Below, one piece after another: positions 46,951 through 59,598 of a stretch of DNA of 64,000 bases. Both the position numbers and the translations under genes were made by a program. The stretch is from Enoplolaimus lenunculus (taxonomy: Eukaryota > Nematoda > Enoplea > Enoplida > Thoracostomopsidae), in NCBI GenBank assembly GCA_030248215.1, contig JASANG010000295.1, positions 398,501 through 462,500 of the forward strand. The letters run 5' to 3'. The first letter of the stretch is position 1; each line of letters begins with the position of its first letter. The notes below the pieces were generated by a model. It searched no databases, was not told the DNA's origin, and saw only the letters and a list, made by a program, of their open reading frames with translations.

Positions 46951-49900
46951 TATCGTAATACTGAGAAATCGTGAAAAGTTCGACATAAAAGAATTTCGAA
47001 TAAATCTCACTCTGAATTCGAAAAGATATAGCGGGTCAAGGAAATTGGTGGTCCCAACGGTAAATTGCCGTACTTGGGCTCAACGCCACGTAAAGATGTG
47101 TTGTACAACAGAAGCCTGGTAAAACATTTACGCATGGAAAGAAATTTCGGAGGATAGCCAGGACACACTGTGTGCACAGTAGCGCTGGAGATATGACTGC
47201 GATGTTGCCAGTGGATTTTGTTTCACGTGGTTTAAGTACTGACTGCTAATAAGTTCGTATTTAATGCTAATAACTGTGTCAAAAACAGCATTAATACCCT
47301 TCCTTTGTGTGACAACTGCAACTGTAAATTTCATTCCGATTATTTCGTTGTTCAACAACAACGTCGATTGCTAGCGGTTGATCCGTGTGGTATCAATTTG
47401 TCGCGAACTGCAAGCGATACATTTCACAGCAATTGGGTTGTTGTCATCGTCGACATCGTTCGTTGTGCAAACTCGACGGCAGCGATAGTAATGGGTGAGG
47501 TGTTTATGTAGGTACCACCGCGATTAGTGACTCGGGACAAAGTCCTTTCTTGTCATTCGTTACAAGCGTAGATTCAGACGAGTTCGATGAATCGAGAGTG
47601 GGAAAAGCCACGGTATACTGTCGTGAGTTCGAATATGGGGCAGATTCGTCGTATGATGAAGTAGATTAGTTCAACCCGTACGAACATCATATCGTAGGAC
47701 ATCGAGGGAGTCGAGTCAATTTGTCGTACGATCGGATGCAGCAGTGCGATCAGTACTATAAAGCATATTACGTACGACATGTTACGCATGTGATGCCGAA
47801 TGACCGGATGAGGCGACCGTTTCCAAATAGTTGTTTTTTGTACGTGTCACACAGTTGGTTACGTGGTCGTCATTTTTTGGGTCGGCGTGGTAACAATTCG
47901 GGCGAACGATTCAGATTTTCACGATAGAAGATACCGCGTTCATCATTGACATTCAGGCGCTTGGCTTATAATTGCCGCCCGAGTTGTACGAGTTCTTGAA
48001 ATGATCCAGATTTCGCGACAATCTAGTGGTGCAAGACGGCGGATAAGATGACCTGGGAAGCAGGGTTCTGCGATGGTCATGGTGAGAGGGACCAGCCGTT
48101 TCTTGGATCTGCAGTTGATCCAAGGTCACAAATGTGACGAAAATCGCCGTCTTCGACGCGTGTTGATCCGGTAATGTTGCGAGATCAAGTGAACGTCGTA
48201 AATTGTAGTCGCGAGGGAGTCGCGTCCGAGTTGTTCAATGCAATTGGCTGGAAGCTTGGAACAATGGTGGAGAAGAATTTACGCGTACTGGTGGATACGC
48301 AGACAACGGGGTCTTCAGAAATGTGGCAGCTGTACCAACGAGGGGAATTGGGATATCTTCGCGAAAAAGAAAACCAGTTCCGTAGAAGAAAAGGCAAAGT
48401 TCATGGTAAGACCCAGTTCCGTTTACGATTCAAGTTGGTAGCGTTCACGCGCGAAAACCACCGATCACCGCGTTCGAAGTAGTGTGTGCGTGGTCGTCGG
48501 CATGACCGTCTTCAAACGATCAGTTGATACCGTTAGTACGTGGAAGTGTGGCGAAGAAGCAATTGGATTCAGTCCAGAAGAACGATTACTTAGAAGCGGA
48601 GGATAAAGTTAAAACGTATAAGTGAAATGTTAGCGGAACGTGGATTGTTCGATGGCGTCTTGTGTGGACAAGGCAAGGTGGAGCGGATATCAAGCCGGCA
48701 GTGGTTGTTGGTGCGGCACTTCCGAATGTGGGGACCAGTAGCTCGGATCAAACAATTGACGTGACGTCTGGCAATACCATAATTGAGTCTGCTATGTCGA
48801 TAAGTGCGATATTGCCGTTGTCAGAAGAATTCAACCGTAGTGAGGCCGTGTCGACCGGTCATCCAACTGTTGTGCGCAAGGTGTTGTCGTTCGAAGACGC
48901 AATGACGTCGAAGGATGTCGACATGCGCGATGTGTTAAGGCGGATCGATATTAAGTGCAGTGCCGACGTCGAACTAATCCTACCATCAGATGTGAAGGGT
49001 CCGCCTGTCTTTATAACGGCGGAGGCGTTTAAGTTAGCGTTAAGACAGACGGAGAAGCGCATGGTGGAAAAATTTTAGCGTAATACGATGCAGCAGGCAT
49101 CTTTAGTTTCGCCTGTGCAGCAGCCGCCAGCGGTATCTCCATCATCAGAACCAGCCTCGGAGGAGTTGGAGCAATTAAAAGAACATGGGCGTGTAATGGA
49201 GGAGCGGCAACACGTGTTAGTAGACGTAATGTGGAAATACGAGAAGATTTGATCATATAATGTCAACGGTGCTGGATTTGTTGCCGGAAGCTTCTGCGGA
49301 AGGCGCAATCGTTGACCAGGATGAAGAGGAAACCGCCGACGCAGTGACGGTCTGCATTCCCAGTCACGACGGTGACAAGCACCGGCATCACCGGAAATTT
49401 ATTTACCGATATCGCGTACTTTGCTTGTAGAGCAATACAGGAATACGAAAACGAAAGTCGTGCCGCATTATCAGATTTTTAAGAAGCTGTATGTCAGCAG
49501 ACGTTATTGGCCCGAACGCAATAGGTTCGACAATGCCAACATCGAGTACATACTGCTGGAGAAAGTGAAGCCGACTGATTCGAAATTTGTTCAATGACCA
49601 TGGCGGTAACCACGAAATAGCAATTGACGAGTAGTGTGGTGAACGTCATCAAATCCAGTAGGCGTCGCTGCATTTCAATCGGAATATCGAAAACGATAAT
49701 CCGCAATGTCATCCGTGGACGCGGTGAGGTTGATGATGAAGAAGAAGAGGATGATAATGGGGAAAATGTTGAGGAATTGAGTAGTGGGCGAAGGCCCAAG
49801 ATCCGGAATATTCGGGTAGCAAAGAATCGTCGGAGTAAAACGGCGGAAAGCACCACCGTAGAGAATTCCGGAGTCCGAGTCGCGAGTACGAATTGCCACC

Positions 49901-50800
49901 TCAATCGGAAGAAGAGAATGTATCGCAAAAAAAGAAACAAAACGTCACATTGGTGACGAAGGTGACGTTTCTCGTGATGGCACATGTGCTGCTGGCATGA
50001 GTACTACGGCGCAAGTTGGAGTACGCAAACGTTGTCGGGTACGCCATGCAACTCCACGAATCAACCACATAAAAAATGTTATGGTAGGGAACGCGAACGT
50101 CAGAGATCACGCGAAGGACGCTGGATCGGGGATACCGCAAAAAACGGCACGACAACGGAAATCAAGGCGCCGCCGTTAGGAATGGAAATCGTCGTTGCGA
50201 AAGAAAATTGATGTTCATGCATGTAAATACGTTGAAAGAATGAGACATTATTGAATGTTTCGTTATTGGTATATGTATGTAGTCATTAGTCAATATTATG
50301 CCATCGAAGCCGGTCGTTTGATCCACGTTGGTGAATTCACGGGTTAGCTAGCTAGTCGTATGGGCTTGTTTGCGGTTTAGTCAGTATTGTTTTCTTGTTT
50401 TCCAATGCATTATTTTTACTCTGGAGTTGGATATTTCTCGGATTCCACCTGAATGGTGACGGTTTGCTGTATTTTGAATTTAATCGAGATTTAAGTAAAT
50501 TCTGTGGTCGCGTATTGTTCAGTCGTTGGCTGGAATTTCCGTTAGTGAACTTTTGCAAAACTTGCGGATGTGGAGTTAATTTTAATGTGCAAATCCTTTG
50601 GGTCTGCAACCGTGTAACATAACTCCGTGGAAATTAGATTTGCGCGTGAATTTTTAGTAAACCTTACTGCCGTGTGGTTTGGACTGAGCCGTATCGAATA
50701 TTGGGGTAAGCCTACGTTGACCTTCGTGAAGATCTAAATTCACTTACGTTCGGTCCCAATTCAGATTCGCCGGAACCGACGGGGTCGTATCTAAAACCTT
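46950..50800 (+). mobile_element. Less AT-rich island, unidentified degenerate coding, probably the same fossil element
   Basis: Base use shifts abruptly to many CpG, TCG and GCG words, unlike the flanks. Short plus-strand open stretches include one at 48,662-49,078 of about 138 codons and a basic/acidic stretch near 49,624-49,956 with a run of Glu and Asp followed by Arg/Lys. None matches a family I know. Following an integrase tail, they could be downstream genes of one large element or a second fragment. Degenerate. Confidence 0.4.
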
Positions 50801-52000
50801 CGTTAACATTTTGTGCTTTTGCACCTATAATTTAGATAGTAACATGAGACTGCCTGCGTACAGTATAAACTAATCGCATTTCAAATTAGACGGCTAGTCA
50901 AAAGCATCGAAAAGATGAAGCGACGGTGTAAGCATATTTACAAGTTTGCTATATGCCTAACGACAGTTTGTAAAGGCACTAGCTATGTGTTTACACGACT
51001 ACACAATCATGTTTTGACAGTAACAAAATGTAAAGAAAAATTATTTGGTACTACCAGTGTCGAAGCCATAAATCTGTACAACAAAAATGGATGCCGGTAC
51101 ATACAAAATCAAAAAAGCTGCACTGAAATAGCATCAAGATTTTAAAACATAAAGTAATTTCATTCCTGTCTGACAGGCTTCTATTGCGGACGCCCATGGT
51201 TTGAATTATGTGCCGAATGTCGATTCAACACCGGAGCTGGAGGCAGACCTGTTGTTTCATCAACCCTGGTGTCCTCTTCGCTATTCGGTTTCAAGCCATT
51301 ATTTATTTTTATTCTAGTTTGGATGACATGGATTCCTGTAACCTGACAGAAGACATTTTTTACCGTTTAAACTTCACTATGGGATATCCAGATGCCCGCA
51401 GTAAATGTTACAAATGGTCCAGAGCTGGGTGCGATCTATGTTATTTTATGAAACTCTGTTAGAATGTTAAATAGAACTAGATTCTTTACATAGCTCACGG
51501 ATAACACTGACATAACACTAAACATAATCTATAAAGGCCATTTTTACGGTCAAAGTAACCAGTAACCAGTGCGTCTTGACACTACCTATAAAAATAGGAC
51601 ACTGTATGAAAGGACTACTGTAGTACATTTGTTTTAGCAAACACTGTGTACAAAGAAATCATTTCACATGTAGTCATAAAAACCGCTAGTACTTACAGAA
51701 CCCCCAGTGCGAGTCTGCCTTTCGTTATTGGTCCATACCTAGAGATCTTGTTTCATGCCTAAGCTGCATGATGTGCGTTGTCATCAGGCCCGAATTATTG
51801 CATCGTTTTTCGATACTACTGTTATAAGGTGGTAGATGTGACATTTTTTTACAACAATGCTCGCTTGCATATAAATCGGTGGATGGCCCTTTAGTTTACA
51901 ATACTTCCATGACATGAGTATGCTGCATTAACGATACTCCGAGCAGGATGGAAACGGGTAGTAAAAATAACGAAAACAACAGAAACAGAAGCAGATAGTG
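50800..52000. other. Unassigned interval
   Basis: AT-rich. Open stretches at 50,915-51,145 and 51,171-51,462 (plus) are unassigned. The latter follows an acceptor-like CTGTCTGACAG at 51,166-51,176 and could include an exon, but I recognise no domain. Confidence 0.3.
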
Positions 52001-52010
52001 ATAAAACAAT

Positions 52011-53000
52011 GGAACAGTAGGGACAGCGGGGAAAGCGTGACAATTGGAATAGCGGGACAGTCGGAACAGCGGGACTGTTGGGACAGCGGGACGGTCGGAA
52101 GGACAGTTGGAACAGTTGGGACATGGGACAACGGGACAGTCAGGACAGTTGGAATAGCTGCGACAATTTCGACAGCGGGACAGTTGGGACAGTTGAACAG
52201 TTGGGACGAATAGTGAGACAGTTGGACAGTTGGGACGGATAGTGAGACGGTTGGGACTATGGGACAGTCGGGAAAGTTGGACAGCGGGCCAGTTCGGACA
52301 GCGGGATCGTTGAGACAGTAGCGGGAAAGCTATGACAGTTGGGACAGCGGGACAGTCGGAACAGCGGGACTGTTGGGACAGCGGGACTGTTGGGACAGCG
52401 GGACTGTTGGGACAGCGGGACAGTTGGACAGTTGGACAGTTGGGTGGGAGAGCGGAACAGTTGGACAGTTAGACAGTTGGGACAGTTGGGACAGCGGGAC
52501 AGTTGGACAATGGGACACTTGGGAAAGCGGGACAGTTGGGACTGCGGGACTGTTGGACAGCGGGACAGCTGGACAGCGGGACAGTTGGGACAGTTTGGAC
52601 AGCGGAGCAGGTGGACAGTTGGATAGTTGGGACAGTTGGGATAGTTGGGATAGCGGTACTCCTATGCCAGGTGGGACAGCGGTACTTCTATGCCAGGTGG
52701 GACAGCGGGACAATTGTGAAAACGGAACAATTGGGACAGTAGGACAGTAGGTACTGTGGGACGTTTGGACAGTTCGGACAGGGGGACAGGGGGACAGTAA
52801 GACAGTTGGGACCTTTGCACAGTTAGCACAGTTGAACAGTTGGACAAGTTGGGACAGTTGAGACAGTGAGACAGTTGGGACAGCGGGACAGTTGGGACAG
52901 CGGGACAGTTGGAACAGCGGCACGGTTGGAACAGTTGGGACAGCTGGGACAGCGGAACAGTCGGAACAGCAGGACAGTTGAAACAAAGGACAGCTGGACC
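52011..53000. repeat. GGGACAGTTG/GGGACAGCGG minisatellite, about 1 kb
   Basis: Diverged head-to-tail 9-12-base units alternating GACAGTTGG and GACAGCGGG. The minus strand gives Cys/Pro/Val/Leu-rich open frames (VPTVPLSQLS type) and the plus strand Trp-Asp-Ser-Gly-Thr-Val frames, in several frames at once, so none is taken as a gene. Confidence 0.95.
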
Positions 53001-53297
53001 CACAGCAAGAAAAAGCTTCTCCACATAGACAAATTTTCTGTGGATCCTAAACAGGATGAAGGATTGTCGCCCACAAAACACCCACACTAGGCAATTCTTT
53101 ATTGCAACACTTATCCTGCTCAGTGTCAGTGTCCCTTGAAACTGGGAGTCAGGGTGTGCTACAACACCCCCATCAAAAGGAAAGTAAAGATTGCCCCTAC
53201 TACGGCACATTCTCAGTATATATGGGGTCACAGGGGTTGCAACCCCCCTTGAGAAAAGTAAAAACTGTCCCTACTACATCGCATTGTCAGTATATAG

Positions 53298-53630
53298 CTG
53301 GGTATAACCGGTGCGGCTCCGGCTCCGGCAGAAAATCGGCCTCCGGCTTTCGCTCCGGCTCCGGTAGAATTTTCGCCGGCGTTTCCGGCAATTTCGATAG
53401 TAAAATTTTGCATAATTTTGCAACATTTATCTATTTAGCGCGTTTCTTTTTACTTCCGTCACAATTTTCAGGAAAGAATTTCCGAAATTTCGCAGAAAAT
53501 TAGCGTAAAACTAAACAAACAACTTAACAACATACTGTAGATATTGGCTAAAATTAACTAATTTACCACCATTTTTACAACCTAATTTCTACTCACATCC
53601 TGCTCCTGCTCTGGTATTTTTCTCATGATA
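53298..53630. mobile_element. hAT-like MITE (CCGGCTCCGG type)
   Basis: Starts CTGGGTATAACCGGTGCGG with CGGCTCCGGCAGAAAATCGG, and ends near CTCCTGCTCTGGTATTTTT. It serves as an empty-site guide for the related element interrupted by the LINE at 61.6-63.0 kb. Confidence 0.65.
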
Positions 53631-54886
53631 TTCGCACAAATGTCACGCAGTATCATATGACAAACGTCTATTTGTATACGACGATCGCTTGAGAATTGAT
53701 TTGTAAACCAATGTCATGTGAAATTTACGTTTTGTCTACACAACCGCCAGATCATAACATTTAATGTTGACGTCGAATCAACTTGGACAAACGTGTTCCA
53801 AGCTGACCACCCAGTTATAACGTGATCCCCGCATTATACCTGAACACGATTACACAGGTCAAAGATGTGAGTGGGTAAAGTACGCGCGCTGCGCTTTAAT
53901 ACCTGCGGAAATTTTATTTTTTTACCTGTGGGTATACCCGCGTAAAATTCCTTTGACCGTTACCCGTCTTTACCAGCGCAAAATTCCTTTACTATTACCG
54001 TCCTTACCTGCCCTTATTTTTTCTTCCATTGCTGCTGTCTTTCAAATAGTCGCAAATAATTTTTGATTTAACAGAACATTTCATGAGTGTAATATTTATT
54101 TTTCACTCATACGGTAAGAACCACAAATTTTTAATCGCGCTTGCCAAAATTTTCTTACCCGTACCCGCATTACCCGCGGCTACTTGCGGGTAATGTGGAA
54201 CTCTGACACCACTGGGTGCATCTTAAATTTAACCCCTTCTCACATTGAATTGCCTATAGGCAACTCAGCGCAGTGGATATACAAGTTCGAATCCTAGCAT
54301 AAAAGTAGGTCTCAGGGGAAATAGAAAATATTCATGTGAGAAAGGGTTAAGCGAAAAATTTTCAGTTTACTATCTTTAATGTATGTAGCGACTTGGCCAA
54401 ATCGTTGTAAACAATATATACTTATTGGCTTAAACGAATACCGTAGTGACCCAATTAAGAGGGCGGAAGAATGATATTTATATGGCCTCTCCAGGGGTAC
54501 CCCCGTTGAACCCGTACGGCGCTACCCTCCGTTACTGATATATCCCCTATTAAGGCAACTATCCGTTTAATTAAACGTTTATTTGTGTTGTGTCAAAAAC
54601 TTGAGCGATAAATGCAAGGTTATTATCAGGAATGTATTTTCAAACCTTAAAAGTATGCGTTAAAGTTTTGAACTCAACTTTATTTGGTCATGGAGGCATT
54701 TATGCACCACAGTTAGGGACAATTGACATTTATGGACTGTAATTAGGGTTTTGGCGCTCTATCTGCTTATGAATTTTATTAGAGATACGGACTCCTATTG
54801 ATTGAGACTGAAAATGGGACCCCCTCGTATTCGGATCACCACAGTAGTGATTAAAATAAACTAAACGAAACTGAAATGGAAAACGG
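53631..54886. other. Interval with no gene recognised
   Basis: A short stretch at 54,262-54,303 has CAGCGCAGTGG followed closely by GTTCGAATCC, like a tRNA-derived SINE head lacking its middle. A run of TTACCCG-type words lies at 53,890-54,200. No coding recognised. Confidence 0.4.
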
Positions 54887-55115
54887 TGTAAGAATTGTGG
54901 CATATTAATATAGTAATTATCATTAACTTCATAGTGCCGTATTACCATAACATTTTATTGACAAATGTAACAAACACGAATATAACAAAACTAAAGCACC
55001 GAAGAAGTCACAGTGATTTCCAAAAGGTTAGCCAACCTCCCAGCGCTTACACCGCCTACACTCAATTGCATATGCAAAACGCTTATTGCAGCTAGGCAAT
55101 ACATGCGGCGCCACA
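54887..55115 (-). repeat. 3' LTR of the CsRn1-like element
   Basis: 229 bases, TGTGGCGCCGCATGTATT to CACAATTCTTACA on the minus strand. A G-rich polypurine tract (GTGGGGGTAG) abuts it at 55116-55127. The element's last open frame continues into this LTR. Confidence 0.88.
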
Positions 55116-55255
55116 CTACCCCCACGGTTAAAAGCGGAGCTATATGCTCCAGAAATTGAAGCATTCTGATTTTTAAATCGAACAAACTTTCTTACACTGA
55201 CATGTTCTGAAGGAACCGGGTGAACAATTTCTAATTTTGTCTTGTCCTTGCTTAT

Positions 55256-55495
55256 TGCTTCTTCTGCTGCACGAAGCGCATAGCGTAATCTGCTTTGACG
55301 AGTGTGTTCACAAAATGTAAAACGAAATATATCAGCGTAGTGAACGAAAGCATAGCGATTTGTAATAAAAAACTGAACAGCGCGAGAGTATTTAGGCTGC
55401 CTTAAGTGCTCGAGCGGTGTTCCTTTAATGGTTACAATTCGAGCGGGCCACAATGGAAAATTCTTTACTTCTGCGTTAACAATACTACCAATTGG
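55256..55495 (-). mobile_element. PWWP-like domain at the integrase C-terminus
   Basis: Reads LPIGSIVNAEVKNFPLWPAR (PWWP core as PLWP), then AVQFFITNRYAFVHYADIFR, then a helical tail RLRYALRAAEEAI. This is the PWWP pattern: GxxVxAKVxxxPxWPAR(I/V), VxFFGTxxxAxVxxxDIxxF, then a helix with (A)xxEA. PWWP domains read methylated H3K36 on nucleosomes. Many Ty3/gypsy elements carry a chromodomain here instead. Confidence 0.78.
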
Positions 55496-55499
55496 AAGA

Positions 55500-56786
55500 C
55501 TTTCCGGGTTAAAACAAACGTAGTTTGCGACCCGCGATCTCAAGCAAGACTTTTTCTCGTAATTTTCGTTAATTTTAAAATTACGAGGTGCATTACTCAA
55601 AATAACCTCTTCACTGGGCATGTCTAGGAATGCTGGCTTGATGCGATCGATTGAGATGCGATTCGGCACCTCATTCTGCTCAAGCGTGACGGTCTTTCCA
55701 TCTCGGCTAATGACTTTATGGGGCCCTGTGTATCGCGGCTCGAGAGAGTTCTTCGGAGCAGTATCTTTCACCCAACATATTCACATGATTGAAGCTCTTT
55801 GGGCACGTAGTTCGACACTCTGTGGTTGCGAACAGGTGCTGAAAAAATTTTCACACCCGACAAAAAAGATTCTAAAACGCATGTGAAAAAACTGGGCATT
55901 CTGGTGTATGTGAGGAAAAGTAGTATCCAGGCAGATCTAAAGTTTTACCGTATAACACCTGCGCTGAATTGACGCCATCTTTATTAATTGTGCAGCGTAT
56001 GCCTAAAAGTATGAATGGTAAATGCCGCGTCCAATTGACGGAATCACATTTAGCGCGTAGCGCAGCTTTCAGAACGCGATGAAAACGCTCTACTGCACCA
56101 TTACAAGCCGGATGATAGGCGGTTGTGCGTTTTCTCGTGATTCCATGTTGTCGCATCAGCTCATTCCAAACAGCGGATTCAAACTGCGCACCACGATCTG
56201 AAATAAGTATACGGGGTACGCCAAGCCGGCTTACCCAATTATTGATAAACGCACTAACAACTGAATTGGTTGACATGTCAGGCATTGGCACAGCCTCTGG
56301 CCATCGAGTAAATCTATCAATAAGAGTCAAAAGGTATGAACAACCGTTTGACCGAGGGAGAGGGCCAACGATGTCTATATGTACAGTATGTAATCTGGCA
56401 GAGGTCGGGATATTGCCGACCGGACTCTTCGTGTGCCTACCCACCTTACTGGCCTGACACTCCCGACAAGTTTTGCACCAGAGCCTAATTTCTTTATTCA
56501 TACCAGGCCAAATATATCTTTGCGCTAAAGTACGTATGGTGGCGTTCGAACCAGCGTGAGAAGTACCATGAAATTCCTGAAAAAGATGACGTCGCAAAGA
56601 AACAGGGACATAAACCCGATGTGTATTCGAAGTTGCATCACAAATCAAAATTTTATCATTAACAACAACAACTCTTTTAAGAGGTAATGAAGTGGTTTGG
56701 AAGAAATGCTGCAGAGAATCATCCTGTTTCTGTGCATCCGCAATGACATCGTCACACATGGAAGTAACGGCTGCACGCGAAGAACG
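55500..56786 (-). mobile_element. Integrase of the element
   Basis: HHCC zinc region around HAGSNATIRTLAQRYIWPGM and CKTCRECQASK. Catalytic core HIDIVGPLPRSNGCSYLLTL, LISDRGAQFES and NGAVERFHR (the D, D, E residues lie in these). A GPY/F-like stretch, EPRYTGPHKVISRDGKTVTL then NRISIDRIKPAF, sits at about 55,620-55,750. Fossil. Confidence 0.92.
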
Positions 56787-58556
56787 TTACAGAGCATCAG
56801 CGACTATGTTATCGCTTCCTGCAACATGTACAATATTGCAGTTATGCTCAGAAATATAAGAAAGCCAACGACAATGCTGCGGGGTGGCATTTTTCATACC
56901 AAACGCATGAACTAAGGGTTTATGATCAGTCCGGATAGTGAATTCCGCCCCAAGCAACCAGTTGAAGTGTTTCAATGCGGCATAGATGGCCAATAGTTCC
57001 CTGTCGAAGGTTGACTTTTTTTGTTCGGTTTCTGAAAGTTTTCGAGAAAAAAATGATAATGGTTGACGTTGCCCATTAAGTAATTGATTTAAAGAGCACC
57101 AACGGCTATATTAGAAGCATCCGTTGTGATCTCAAGTTTAGCGTTAGCAATAGGATAAATCAATCTACAACTGTTATATAATGCAATTTTTAACGAAGAA
57201 AACGCATTATCAGCTTTCTGATTCCACACCAAAATGTACTTAGGCGTTCCTTTTGCGTTGCGAGTCATGTCAGTAAGAGGGGCCGCTATTTCCGAAAATT
57301 TTGGGATGAACCGATGATAAAACGCCGCCATCCCTATAAAACGCCTCAAACTCCGGACCGTAACGGGTTTTTCATACTCACAAATCGCGTCTACTTTAGC
57401 CGGTACTGGTCTAAATCCATTAGAAGAGACCTCAAAACCAATAAAGTTTGTTTTTGTAACCAAAAATTCGCATTTTGCAATTTTTAAACGCAAACCATTT
57501 GCCTGCAAACGCTCAAATCTTATTCGTAAATGGTCAAGATGTTGATGTACGTTCTCGCTTGCAATAATTACATCATCGAGGTATGCTATCGCAAACGGAC
57601 AGCCCTGCAGTACGGTGTCCATCAAACGCTGAAAAGTTTGCGCGGCATTGCGCAACCCGAAAGGCATGCGCTTATAGATGAAAAGCCCAAAAGGGGTTGT
57701 GATTGCAGTTTTCAGCCGGTCGCTTTCAGCCACTGGAACCTGGTGATAGGCGGACACCAAATCAACCTTCGAAAAAATTTTACAGTTCCTTAAACGGTTT
57801 ATCAAATCCCCAATGTTAGGCATTGGGTAGCGGTCTGGCACAGTCACCCTGTTCAGTTAGCGGTAATCGCCACAGGGTCTCCAAGGCACTATACTATCAG
57901 ATTTCGGAACCATATGGAGGGGAGACGCCCAGGGCGACTCTCCTCAATACACAATTCCTTGTTTTTCCAGTTGCTCAAATGATTTCTTTGCTATTTCTAG
58001 TTTTGCACCGAAAATTCTACGCGGTCTAGCAAAAACAGGGTATCCCTTAGTTTCAATCTGGTGTACGGCGGAATGTTGAACGGTGTCACCGGTTGACAAA
58101 TTATCAAAAAGTGCTTTATACTCCAATAAAATGCGCTGCAGTCCATTGTTCGGTTGATTTCCGATTGATAAAATGCTATTTGGACCGATACCACGTTCCG
58201 AGGAAGGCTCTAAATTTTGCGAGTTCCAACGATCCCCAGTAACTTGAGGACTCCGAACCAAACGAAAATTTCGGCAATCAACTATTAAATTATTTTTATA
58301 CCAAAAGATCGAACCCCAAAATTGGCTGTGAAACATCTGCAATTATAAAATCCCACAAAAAATTTTGTCGCAGTTGGGGAATACAAAAACTTATCGTTTT
58401 AGTTCCAAATGTGGGAACCAGTGAGCCGTTTGCCGCGTAAAAACTTCCTCGCTTCCGAATTAGAGTTTGAAATGTCCCCAGCAAACGACCTTGGCCAAAA
58501 ACTCTTTACACTACCGGTGTCTGCCAGAAACTCTCCGATTTTAGGTGCAGCGACTG
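56787..58556 (-). mobile_element. Protease, reverse transcriptase and RNase H of the element
   Basis: Protease FLADTGSVKSFWP near 58,530. RT motifs KVDLVSAYHQVPV, RMPFGLRNAAQTFQRLMD and IAYLDDVII (57,090-57,850). RNase H FTIRTDHKPLVHAF and HVAGSDNIVADAL (56,790-57,000). FGLRNAAQTFQRxMD is typical of the CsRn1/Ty3 group. Fossil. Confidence 0.92.
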
Positions 58557-59598
58557 TTATAGTGCGGACTCCGGTCCCTGTCGCTTGGGGACCGGAGAAC
58601 CTACATTTCCCGGCCCGCGTACGATCCATTCACAAGATTTTCTGCAGTTACGAGCCCGTGGACCAAATCTTGAATGATAAAAACAAAGTTGTCGATTATT
58701 AGATCCATATCTACTCTGCGATTGTGAACCACGTGTCGAGCTAGAACGAAAAAGACCATGGAAACTTTGGTGTCCACTCGCCCGGTGGATCGGGCGAGAT
58801 CGATTTAGCCCACTCATCTGCCTACTTAGTTGGGAAATACAGTTGGACATCACCTTAATCTCCGACCGCAAAACAATCGACTTTGTCAGTTGGCTGATCC
58901 TCATTCGCAATAGCTACACACGTGTCCGACGTCAACCCTGGGGACAATTGCTCTAAAATTTTATCTGCTAAACTAGCCAACTTCTCAATGTCCATATCAT
59001 CCACAACAGCCAAAGAAATCCGAACTTTTTCGGGAAGAGTCGCCATAAATCGGAGCTTTACAAGTTCTGAGTGTCTCGGTGCCTTACCTTGTAGCTGACG
59101 CAACAAAACCGATGGTTAACGGTCACCCAAAGTTTGTTGCTCCAGCAGTTTTCGCAACTGCATTTCCTCACTCTGACCAAAAAACTTGAGCACGCAATCT
59201 TTAATAGCTATGTAACTGTCAGTGGCTTTAGTGCCACTGTCAATCATCACGTTAGTTGGAAGTGCGTTTAGTAAAGCATTCCGCTTTAACGTGTCCGAAA
59301 GCCCTTCAATGAGCGGCTCAATCTGCGTAAACCACACGCGAACGTCACGTTCGTAAAACTCAGGAAGCTTTGGCAGTCGGCCGTCAACAGTACTTTCCGA
59401 TGTTGTGGACTTTGATGCATCACCAGCCCACTTAATAGCCACACTTACTACACCTTGTGGCAAAACAGCTAAAGCATCCACGATTAATCTTTTTGTTCCT
59501 GGCATGACAAAATCCATATCGTGTTCATTTATCAGCTGGAGTGCCTTTGAAAGTATCTCTTTATCATACTTATCCAGTGCCTTAACATCCAGCTTCTG
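58557..59598 (-). mobile_element. gag region of the CsRn1-like element
   Basis: Capsid-like motifs LPKLPEFYERDVRVWFTQIE, RKLLEQQTLGDR and LRFMATLPEKVRISLA match CsRn1-type gag. Near 58,640-58,700 comes CFYHSRFGPRARNCRKSC, a CHCC spacing (C-x2-H-x9-C-x3-C) in place of the usual CCHC knuckle, as described for CsRn1-clade elements. Confidence 0.82.

Noticed and set aside
47574-47789. Minus-strand frame starting with a signal-peptide-like hydrophobic stretch, a possible first exon of the cyclase
   Set aside because: It lies within the CpG-rich fossil island, no suitable donor follows the hydrophobic part, and nothing else links it to the gene.
48662-49078. 138-codon plus-strand frame as a host gene
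   Set aside because: It sits in the compositionally foreign island among degenerate frames; no domain recognised and no splice context.
52330-52986. 218-codon Cys/Pro-rich minus-strand frame
   Set aside because: It lies wholly in the GACAGTTGG minisatellite; several frames on both strands are open.
54262-54303. tRNA gene with A- and B-box words
   Set aside because: The boxes are too close together for a tRNA and no cloverleaf forms. At best a SINE remnant.
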